From Treponema sp. (GTDB taxonomy: Bacteria; Spirochaetota; Spirochaetia; Treponematales; Treponemataceae), in contig JAEDGP010000025.1 in assembly GCA_016297405.1 (NCBI GenBank), positions 1 to 26,014 of the forward strand: a stretch of 26,014 bases of DNA, in the 5' to 3' direction. Positions 1 through 6,587 of the stretch are shown in pieces. The notes under the pieces are model-generated. The model worked only from the letters and a program-made list of their open reading frames with translations. It was not told where the DNA came from and made no database searches. Within the stretch, counting starts at the first letter, position 1, and every line of letters begins with the position of its first letter. The translations under genes and the position numbers were made by a program.

Positions 1-2
1 GT

Positions 3-65
3 GGTGGTTTCGATAAACTCAACCACCGTAATGCAAACTTATTGGACAGCCTCTTCCCAATTTAG
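3..65 (+). CDS. C-terminal tail of an unidentified gene (partial)
   Basis: An open frame enters from the left edge and ends at a TAG at 63-65. It gives about 20 residues ending LLDSLFPI. The stop is followed by a terminator-like hairpin (91-135), which fits a gene end. Another frame stays open to 150, so the frame choice is not certain. The family cannot be identified from so few residues, and no dnaK or grpE sequence is visible. Confidence 0.25.
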   Translation, partial: GGFDKLNHRNANLLDSLFPI

Positions 66-90
66 ATTGCAACTGTGGAGCCATGGTTCG

Positions 91-135
91 CAAAAACAGA
101 AGCACTGCAGCTTTTTTCCTGCATTCCTGTTTTTG
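91..135 (+). terminator. Imperfect terminator hairpin upstream of dnaJ
   Basis: The arms CAAAAACAG (91-99) and CTGTTTTTG (127-135) are perfectly complementary. They enclose a second, imperfect pairing between CTGCAG and CCTGCA around a T-rich loop. The right arm runs into TTTTTG. The hairpin could act in both directions and separates dnaJ from the preceding gene. Confidence 0.5.
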
Positions 136-155
136 TTGTTTCTAGGGTGAAGCGG

Positions 156-185
156 TTGCAATTTTTATATGCACAATGCTATATT
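156..185 (+). promoter_or_regulatory. Putative sigma-70 promoter of dnaJ
   Basis: TTGCAA (156-161) and TATATT (180-185) are separated by 18 bases, followed by an AAGGAAA ribosome site just before the ATG at 207. No CIRCE-type inverted repeat was seen, so there is no visible sign of HrcA control. Confidence 0.4.
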
Positions 186-206
186 TGATTCTAAGGAAAA
201 TGCGAG

Positions 207-1346
207 ATGGCAAAGCGTGATTATTACGAAGTTTTAGGGCTCCAGAAAGGAGCTTCAGAAGATGAAATTAAAAAAGCTTACAGAAAGCTTGCTGTAAAAT
301 ATCATCCAGATAGAAACCCTGATGATAAGGAAGCTGCGGAAAAATTCCGTGAAGCTACAGAAGCTTATGAAGTGCTTTCAGATGAGAAAAAACGTCCTTT
401 GTATGATCAGTACGGTTTTGCCGGCATAGATGGAATGGATCAAGGTGGTGGAGCTCAGTATTCTCATGCGTTCCACGATTTTAGCGACCTGTTTGGCGGA
501 ATGGGTGGCGGTTTCGGTGATATTTTTGAAAATCTGTTTGGTGGTGGTGGACGTTCTTCCGGTCGTCGCAGAAACGGTCCTGTGGAAGGTCAAAGTCTTA
601 GATATGATTTGAATCTGGCATTTAAGGATGCTGTCTTTGGAACAAAGGCAGAGATTCACTTTAAGCATAATGAGGCCTGCGACGACTGTCATGGCACCGG
701 ATGTGCTGCCGGCTCTGGCAAAAAGACTTGTCCATCATGTGGTGGAAGTGGTCAGATTCGTCGCAGTGCCGGTTTCTTTTCCGTTCAGCAGTCTTGCCCA
801 GAGTGTAATGGTTCAGGGACAAAAATCGAAAAGCCTTGTAAAAGTTGTGGTGGCCGCGGTTATACAGAAAAGAGCAAGCGCATGACACTCACTATTCCAG
901 AAGGCGTTGATGATGGTAAGCGCATTGCAATCAGAGGGCAGGGTGATGCAGGTTTAAACGGTGGTCCAGCCGGTGATTTGGTTGTGTTCATCCATGTGGA
1001 TGAGCACCCGCAGTTTGAACGCGACGGCCAGGATCTGTACTGTGCAGTTCCTGTGACTTTTGCTCAGGCAGCTCTTGGTGCTGATATTGCAATTACTGCC
1101 CTCGATGGCAAAAAGATAAACTTCAGAGTTCCAGACGGAACAGCAAATGGAAAGCTTCTTAGAATCAAGGGAGAAGGCGTTCCTTATACCGGCAGTTCTC
1201 GTAGGGGCGACCTTTTCGTTCAGATTATGGTAAAGATTCCTACAAGGCTTTCTGGAAAGCAGAAGGAACTTTTGCAGCAGTATCTGGAATTGGATAAGGC
1301 AACGAATGAACCGTCGCTTATCACTTTATCCCAATTGAATAAATAA
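207..1346 (+). CDS. dnaJ: Chaperone protein DnaJ (Hsp40)
   Basis: This is the cytoplasmic co-chaperone that stimulates DnaK ATPase activity and delivers unfolded substrates. The 379-residue product has the full type I layout: a J domain at residues 1-70 with the HPD tripeptide at 33-35, a Gly/Phe-rich linker at about 75-120, four CxxCxGxG zinc-finger repeats (CDDCHGTG, CPSCGGSG, CPECNGSG, CKSCGGRG), and a C-terminal substrate-binding region. Length is normal for the family. The ATG has an AAGGAAA ribosome site. A terminator follows directly, so it appears monocistronic here. dnaK and grpE are not in the window. Confidence 0.97.
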   Translation: MAKRDYYEVLGLQKGASEDEIKKAYRKLAVKYHPDRNPDDKEAAEKFREATEAYEVLSDEKKRPLYDQYGFAGIDGMDQGGGAQYSHAFHDFSDLFGGMGGGFGDIFENLFGGGGRSSGRRRNGPVEGQSLRYDLNLAFKDAVFGTKAEIHFKHNEACDDCHGTGCAAGSGKKTCPSCGGSGQIRRSAGFFSVQQSCPECNGSGTKIEKPCKSCGGRGYTEKSKRMTLTIPEGVDDGKRIAIRGQGDAGLNGGPAGDLVVFIHVDEHPQFERDGQDLYCAVPVTFAQAALGADIAITALDGKKINFRVPDGTANGKLLRIKGEGVPYTGSSRRGDLFVQIMVKIPTRLSGKQKELLQQYLELDKATNEPSLITLSQLNK

Positions 1347-1355
1347 TCCTGTGCA

Positions 1356-1407
1356 AAAAGGCAGTTGCTGGAGTTTTTGTTCCAGTTGCTGCCTTTTATC
1401 TTTTTTT
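1356..1407 (+). terminator. Rho-independent terminator of dnaJ
   Basis: AAAAGGCAG (1356-1364) pairs with CTGCCTTTT (1389-1397), and an inner CTGGA/TCCAG pairing sits around a T-rich loop. A run of seven T follows at 1401-1407. It lies 10 bases after the dnaJ stop. Confidence 0.8.
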
Positions 1408-1442
1408 GGCGACCTGCCGCTTATTATTGACTTCTTTTTTAG

Positions 1443-1470
1443 GGCAATTTTGCCGATACTATGTTATAAT
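1443..1470 (+). promoter_or_regulatory. Extended -10 promoter with an adjacent palindrome, phosphatase operon
   Basis: TGTTATAAT (1462-1470) is an extended -10 element with no good -35 box at 16-18 bases. The place where a -35 would sit is occupied by the inverted repeat GGCAA-TT-TTGCC (1443-1454). Transcription would begin near 1477, about 30 bases before the ATG at 1508. The missing -35 and the palindrome suggest activator control, which is inference. Confidence 0.45.
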
Positions 1471-1507
1471 TATAGTTGCGGATTTTTACCATAATAGAGA
1501 GGTATAT

Positions 1508-2902
1508 ATGTATAAAACCAGAAAGAAAATTATATTTTGGCTTATAGATGCTGCGGTTTTGCTTCTTTCAGTCATTATCTCTATTCTTTTAGTTAAGAAA
1601 AATTCGGGTAGCCAGACGGCTATTGTCATTTACGCAGGAGTTCCTGCAGTAGTATTCCTTGCATTTCTTGTTATCGCTTCTGCGTTGCGGCATTTTTTCG
1701 ATCGCATTCTTTATAAAAAATTTGTACTGTCAGGAGAAACCAAATTCCTGGGCGATTTCATAGATGCGCTTCGTTTTTGCTATTCATACGAAGATCTTTA
1801 TGAAACAATTGCAAAGACCTTGGAAATGAATGCAGACTGTAGCATTCTGTTCATTGAACGAAAAAAGAATTATGTTCTTTATAACAGTCCAAGTCGTGTT
1901 TCCTCTTACTCCTCGGTTCGCGATAAGATTTCTCGTAACTTTCCTGTTGGCTGGAAAAACGGAATTGAATTTATCGGACCGACTTTCGATGTAATATCTT
2001 CCAGTAAAGGTGCCCGTGGCTTCCTTCTTTGCTATGATGATTATCAGTTCTTTGTTTTCAATAGATATACACGACTTTTCGACAATGAAATCTATATGAA
2101 ACTGTTTGAAGAATATGTGCGATTCCTTTCTCGTAATAAAACAATTTCAAATCTTTCAGAAATTTCTTCTCTTACAAAAGAATGGGAACAGCTTGCTCAA
2201 ACACAGGTGTCATTCCTTCCTCATGATATTCCCGAAATTCCACATCTGAAGATTGCAACTTATTACCGTCCTCTTGTAAATGTTTCTGGTGACTATTACT
2301 CCATCTTGCCTATAAGCAGTTCAAAAACTTTGCTGATGCTTGGAGACGTTTCTGGTAAAGGTCTTCCAGCGGCTCTTATCATGGGTCTTGTAATGAATAC
2401 GGTAAAAATCATAGAAAACAAAGAAGATTTGGTTTCTATGATCCAGTCCGTTGACCGGGCAATCAAGAACATGCATCTTCAGGATAAATATACTGTTTTG
2501 TTCCTTGGTATTGTAGATACAGAGGCAATGAAAATCACTTACATCAATGCTTCCATGTCGGATCCGATTATTCTTACCCGTTCACCAGAAGGATACAGAA
2601 TCAAATCCCTTGCATCTAATGCCAGCCTTGTGGGTATTATCGATATGGATGATGTGACAGTTTCTGAACACAGACTTTTCCGTGGAGATTCGATTTTGCT
2701 TGCAACTGACGGTGTTTCGGAAGTTATGGACGATAATGGCGTTGAGCTTGGTGATACGGAATTGTTCAAGCAGACTTTGCAAAGTGGTGCTTCAAAACAG
2801 CCTCAGCAGTTTGTAAATGACATAGTTGATTTGATTATGAAATACAATGGCGATAAGCGTCTTCATGATGATATTACAATGATGATTGCTAAGGTAGGTT
2901 AA
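1508..2902 (+). CDS. Membrane-anchored SpoIIE/RsbU-type PP2C serine phosphatase
   Basis: This family dephosphorylates STAS-domain anti-sigma antagonists in partner-switching systems. The 464-residue product has two membrane segments (about 8-29 and 38-62), a GAF-like middle region of no clear family (about 75-210), and a PP2C_SpoIIE domain from about 230. The metal-binding signatures are SGDYY (Asp262), GDVSGKG (Asp280) and TDGVSE. The frame is open back to an earlier ATG at 1406. I chose 1508 because it has an AGAGAGG ribosome site, lies downstream of the -10 element, and leads straight into the first membrane helix. It is the first gene of the operon, and the next start follows its stop by two bases. 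The activating signal is unknown. Confidence 0.92.
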   Translation: MYKTRKKIIFWLIDAAVLLLSVIISILLVKKNSGSQTAIVIYAGVPAVVFLAFLVIASALRHFFDRILYKKFVLSGETKFLGDFIDALRFCYSYEDLYETIAKTLEMNADCSILFIERKKNYVLYNSPSRVSSYSSVRDKISRNFPVGWKNGIEFIGPTFDVISSSKGARGFLLCYDDYQFFVFNRYTRLFDNEIYMKLFEEYVRFLSRNKTISNLSEISSLTKEWEQLAQTQVSFLPHDIPEIPHLKIATYYRPLVNVSGDYYSILPISSSKTLLMLGDVSGKGLPAALIMGLVMNTVKIIENKEDLVSMIQSVDRAIKNMHLQDKYTVLFLGIVDTEAMKITYINASMSDPIILTRSPEGYRIKSLASNASLVGIIDMDDVTVSEHRLFRGDSILLATDGVSEVMDDNGVELGDTELFKQTLQSGASKQPQQFVNDIVDLIMKYNGDKRLHDDITMMIAKVG

Positions 2903-2904
2903 TT

Positions 2905-5226
2905 ATGATTTTTCTTGGACTTAATATAATACTTTGTGCTTTTATCCTGTTTCAGACGATTTATGTAGATCGCCTGGAAAGTAAATCTGATAATGGTACT
3001 AATCCAGTCATATCTGATATTCTTTTGTTTAACGTAACAGCTATTTTGTTTACATTTATGATTATGGTTAGGGGAATGCTGGCTTCATCCCTCTATTCCA
3101 CATTGATGCATATCGTCTTTATTCTTGAAGGCTGTATGCTTGTAAATCTTGCCTTTTGTTTTACATACAGCGCATGGCATTATATTAGCACAATTTCAAT
3201 CGTTCTAAAGCTTGTGCTTTACGGTGCAGTTATCTGGCTTTGTTTTGCAAAGTTAGGTAGTGTTTCTGTTAGCCCGGAAGCTGGCATTGTTGTGGCTCCG
3301 GTTTATGTATTCCCTGATTCGGTAAGATCGGTTTTCCCTTGGACATGGAAGACTTTGTACAATATCATATTTTTCTATTTCATTCCTGCGTGCGGTTGTG
3401 TGGCCATGCTTGTGAAGAATGAGCTTTCTACAAGCAAGATTGATCGTTTTAAGGGAATCCTATATTCCCTCGCACTTATAATGATGTGGATTTTGTCCTT
3501 TGCCCTTGATATCATCTGCAAACAGCATAAGGGCTATCAATTGCTTCACTACTTCATGTATCTTCCGACTTTCGTGATAATGCCGCTTGCCGACAAATTG
3601 GTATCAGTGCCTTCTGGTAAATCTATTGCTTCGTTTTCAATCAAGGGATTGTTCATGTATCTTTTGCCTGCAACTGCAATGGGTCTTATATTCAGAGCAT
3701 TGTATCCTCTTGAAAATTCCTATGAACAGCTTTTCTTGCTTCTTGGATTTATTTCTGCAGGTCTGGTACTTTGGTTTGCAACATTCATCTCAAAGCTTAT
3801 TTCAAAAACCAAGTTCAGTCATTCAGGTGACTATGCTGCAAGATTTGAAAAAGATTTGGCATCTATCGATTATAATGGTGAAATGGATGAAATTGCTGAT
3901 TCTATGTACCAGATTTTCAAAAGGAACGTGGAAGCCTCTTTCATGTCCGTATATATCAATGGTGGCAACAATACCTTTGAAGAAGCGTATTCTTCAAAAT
4001 CAAAGCACAAGAAGATTTCTGATGATGATGGAATCTTTGAAGCTTTGCTGAATATAAACAAAAATGTCCTTATCCATAGTGAAATAGAAAATTCTCATGT
4101 TCTTGCAAATTTCAAGGAAAATCTTACAAAGTTTTTTGATTACACTGATGCCGATGCTTTGTTCATCTTGAATGAAGGTCGAACTGTTCATGGATTCATT
4201 ATTTTGGGAATCAAGAACAACAAGGAGCACTACAAAGAATATGACCTGAATGTTTTCAATAAACTATTCTCTTATTTCTTCGTATTCGGTTACTATATGC
4301 GAAATATTTCCAATAAGGAAATCATTGGTACTGTAAACCGTGAACTTCGAATGTCTTCTCAGATTATTACTTCCATTCAGGAAAATATGGATCGAATTGA
4401 AAACCACAAAATTGATGCGGGTTGTATCATGGTTCCTGCCCACAATATCGGTGGTGAGTTCGTTGATATGATTCGTCTCACAGATACTCGACATATGTTT
4501 GTTGTAGGCGACTTGAGTGGTAAAGGTATTGCAGCCAGTATGAATATGGTTATTCTGAAGGCCATTATTCGAGCTTATCTTGCTGAAACCCATGATTTCA
4601 AGAAACTTGTTGTAAAAATCAATTCATTTATCAGAAATAATCTGGAAAAAGGCACTATTTTTGCAGGTATGTTCGCCATCATAAATTTTGAAAATGATAC
4701 AATGTATTATATCAACTGTGGTATTCCTTCCATGTTGCTTTACACACAGTCATATAACAATGTAATTGAAATTCAAGGTGAAGGACATATCCTTGGGTTT
4801 GTAAAGGACATTTCTCCTTATATCAACGTAAAACAGATTGAATTTCATCAGCATGATATTGTTTTGGCTTGTACTGACGGTCTAATCGAATCTCATTCTC
4901 TTCGTGGTGAAGAATTTGGAAAAGATCGAATTCAAAGAAATATGGTTGCCAACTCCATGTATCCAGCTCAACGTATGGCTCAGTTCCAGTATGATGATCT
5001 TGTAAAATTTATGTCCCATGAAATGGAAGATGATGTCAGTATATTGGTTCTCAAATATCTTAATACAAATGAATCTGAAAAAGCGGAAGCAGATGCCATA
5101 AAAGCTGATTTCTATAAACATGTCATGGAAGATATGGAAAAGGAACGCAATGAAGCTATGGCATTGGAATCTTCAGATGAAAAAAATGATGCAGAGCTTC
5201 TGGATAATGAAGATTTTGTACAGTAA
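2905..5226 (+). CDS. Polytopic membrane SpoIIE-type PP2C phosphatase
   Basis: The 773-residue product begins with some eight or nine hydrophobic segments (residues about 1-300), a sensor-like membrane domain. A GAF-like region (about 310-480) and a SpoIIE phosphatase domain (about 500-705) follow. GDLSGKG near residue 535 and TDG near 656 are intact. The first metal motif is GGEFVD, with Glu518 where the family normally has Asp. The last 50 residues are charged and look disordered. Its ribosome site (AAGGTAGG, 2891-2898) lies inside the end of the preceding gene, which implies coupled translation. Two phosphatases before one STAS gene suggests that two inputs converge on the same antagonist, or that one paralogue has altered activity. 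Confidence 0.91.
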   Translation: MIFLGLNIILCAFILFQTIYVDRLESKSDNGTNPVISDILLFNVTAILFTFMIMVRGMLASSLYSTLMHIVFILEGCMLVNLAFCFTYSAWHYISTISIVLKLVLYGAVIWLCFAKLGSVSVSPEAGIVVAPVYVFPDSVRSVFPWTWKTLYNIIFFYFIPACGCVAMLVKNELSTSKIDRFKGILYSLALIMMWILSFALDIICKQHKGYQLLHYFMYLPTFVIMPLADKLVSVPSGKSIASFSIKGLFMYLLPATAMGLIFRALYPLENSYEQLFLLLGFISAGLVLWFATFISKLISKTKFSHSGDYAARFEKDLASIDYNGEMDEIADSMYQIFKRNVEASFMSVYINGGNNTFEEAYSSKSKHKKISDDDGIFEALLNINKNVLIHSEIENSHVLANFKENLTKFFDYTDADALFILNEGRTVHGFIILGIKNNKEHYKEYDLNVFNKLFSYFFVFGYYMRNISNKEIIGTVNRELRMSSQIITSIQENMDRIENHKIDAGCIMVPAHNIGGEFVDMIRLTDTRHMFVVGDLSGKGIAASMNMVILKAIIRAYLAETHDFKKLVVKINSFIRNNLEKGTIFAGMFAIINFENDTMYYINCGIPSMLLYTQSYNNVIEIQGEGHILGFVKDISPYINVKQIEFHQHDIVLACTDGLIESHSLRGEEFGKDRIQRNMVANSMYPAQRMAQFQYDDLVKFMSHEMEDDVSILVLKYLNTNESEKAEADAIKADFYKHVMEDMEKERNEAMALESSDEKNDAELLDNEDFVQ

Positions 5227-5238
5227 ATGAGGTAAAAA

Positions 5239-5565
5239 ATGGAACAGTTAACGGTCATAAAAAAAGACGGCCTTGAATATGTGATGTTTGAATTGAGTGG
5301 TGTTTTCAATGCATATACTGCAGTAACGATTCAGGAAAAACTTTATGATGCAATTAAGAAACATAATGTTGTTCTTGATCTTTCAAAGGTTGTGGTACTT
5401 GATTCTTCTGCCATGGGGGTTATAATGGCCACTCATAATGATGCTGAAGAATACGGTACTAAGTTGTATTTGCTTTCGCTTTCCAATGAATGTGATAAAG
5501 AAATTTTGTCCACAGGTTTTAAAAAGTTGTTCAACATTATTAGTTCCGTTACAGAGGTAAAATGA
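5239..5565 (+). CDS. STAS-domain anti-sigma factor antagonist (SpoIIAA/RsbV-like)
   Basis: A 108-residue single STAS domain. The signature LDLSKVVVLDSSAMGV carries the phospho-acceptor region: Ser56/Ser57 after Asp55, matching the conserved DS(S/T) of SpoIIAA and RsbV. In that family the dephosphorylated form binds an anti-sigma kinase and frees its partner. The gene starts 12 bases after the phosphatase stop with an AGGT ribosome site, and its last codon overlaps the next start as ATGATG. The two upstream phosphatases are its likely activators. No RsbW/SpoIIAB-type kinase or sigma factor is encoded in the window, so the partner must lie elsewhere. Confidence 0.92.
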   Translation: MEQLTVIKKDGLEYVMFELSGVFNAYTAVTIQEKLYDAIKKHNVVLDLSKVVVLDSSAMGVIMATHNDAEEYGTKLYLLSLSNECDKEILSTGFKKLFNIISSVTEVK

Positions 5566-6419
5566 TGAGCTTTTTCAGAAGTTCTGTTTTTGTTTTGTCC
5601 ATGGGCTTGTTGTTGTCTTTTAATTCATGCGCAAAATCCCACAAGAATATGAATGTTTGCTCTGACGATGTGCTTTCCTGGAAGCAGGAAAAACATGCAA
5701 AAAATATGAACCTGGTTGGTCAGGTTTATGAAAAAATGAGTGATCGCTTTAAGGCAGATATTTCATTTGATGAAGATGTTGTTGATGATTTTGTTTGCGA
5801 TTTAGATGCCTTGATTAAGGAAGAGGCATCCTTTAGAACTGATGATGTTTCTTTATTTTATCTGATAGACAAAAAACATAATATCGGTTCTGGCTATGTG
5901 CCAAAAGATCTTGTAAAATTGACAAAAAACTCAAGCTTTGATATCAGCCGAAATGATTTGAGCCTTAGGCCTGAAGCTTATGCATCCCTTGTGCAGATGG
6001 CACAGGCTTCCAAAGCACAGGGTGTCACTTTGCTGGTAAGTTCAACCTATCGTTCCTATGAGTATCAGGAAAAGCTTTTTGAAAAATGGGTTCGTATTGA
6101 TGGCCTGGAAGAAGCTGAGCGTGAAAGCGCAAGGGCTGGAACAAGCCAGCATCAGCTTGGTCTTGCAGTGGATTTTGGTTCTATAGACGATTCTTTTGCT
6201 CAGACAAAAATGGGCGAATGGATGTACGAAAATAGTTCTAAATACGGCTGGTCTTTGAGTTTTCCACAAAATTATGAGGATGTGACAGGATATCGCTGGG
6301 AAAGCTGGCATTTCCGCTATGTTGGTGTGAATGCTGCAAGAATTCAAGCAAAATGGTTTGCAAATGTTCAGCAGTATATGCTTGAATTTTTTGATGAATG
6401 GAAAAAAATTACGCAATAG
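5562..6419 (+). CDS. VanY-like D-alanyl-D-alanine carboxypeptidase lipoprotein
   Basis: This is a zinc peptidase of the M15B family, which removes the terminal D-Ala from peptidoglycan stem peptides in the periplasm. The 285-residue product has a lipoprotein-type signal ending at Cys23 (FNSC; the relaxed lipobox fits spirochaetes). The catalytic domain at about 130-270 carries the SxHxxGxAxD signature (His197, Asp204), then ESWHF with catalytic Glu247 and the third zinc ligand His250. All metal and catalytic residues are present. The start overlaps the STAS stop by four bases, so it belongs to the phosphatase operon. That placement ties the partner switch to cell-wall remodelling (inference). 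The 110 residues before the domain match no family I recognise. Confidence 0.91.
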   Translation: MMSFFRSSVFVLSMGLLLSFNSCAKSHKNMNVCSDDVLSWKQEKHAKNMNLVGQVYEKMSDRFKADISFDEDVVDDFVCDLDALIKEEASFRTDDVSLFYLIDKKHNIGSGYVPKDLVKLTKNSSFDISRNDLSLRPEAYASLVQMAQASKAQGVTLLVSSTYRSYEYQEKLFEKWVRIDGLEEAERESARAGTSQHQLGLAVDFGSIDDSFAQTKMGEWMYENSSKYGWSLSFPQNYEDVTGYRWESWHFRYVGVNAARIQAKWFANVQQYMLEFFDEWKKITQ

Positions 6420-6446
6420 TTATTTTTTTTATGCGAATAGCAGATA

Positions 6447-6495
6447 AAAAAACAGGGGCGGTTGTGAAGATTCTTCACAACCGCCCCTGTTTTTT
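6447..6495. terminator. Bidirectional terminator with 24-bp perfect arms
   Basis: Two 24-base arms (6447-6470 and 6472-6495) are exactly complementary around one central base. The core is CAGGGGCGGTTGTGAAGA, flanked by A6 and T6. It lies between the converging VanY-like gene and leuS and can stop transcription both ways. Confidence 0.93.
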
Positions 6496-6519
6496 GCTTT
6501 TGGATTTATTACAAACCCT

Positions 6520-6563
6520 AAAAACGGCGAAGTCAAGGCTTTAAGGGTATGTGTGCCTTGACT
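6520..6563 (-). terminator. Probable leuS terminator
   Basis: The inverted repeat AGTCAAGGC (6531-6539) / GCCTTGACT (6555-6563) lies 24 bases past the leuS stop. On the minus strand it is followed after a short gap by T5. The strong palindrome at 6447-6495 comes next and would catch read-through. Confidence 0.5.
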
Positions 6564-6587
6564 CGACGTATTTTGGCTATTTTTTTG

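Noticed and set aside
1406..1507. 34-codon extension of the first phosphatase
   Set aside because: It overlaps the dnaJ terminator and the promoter, and the ribosome site fits the ATG at 1508.
6042..6416. 124-codon minus-strand frame inside the VanY-like gene
   Set aside because: It is opposite the conserved zinc motifs and has no ribosome site or recognisable family.
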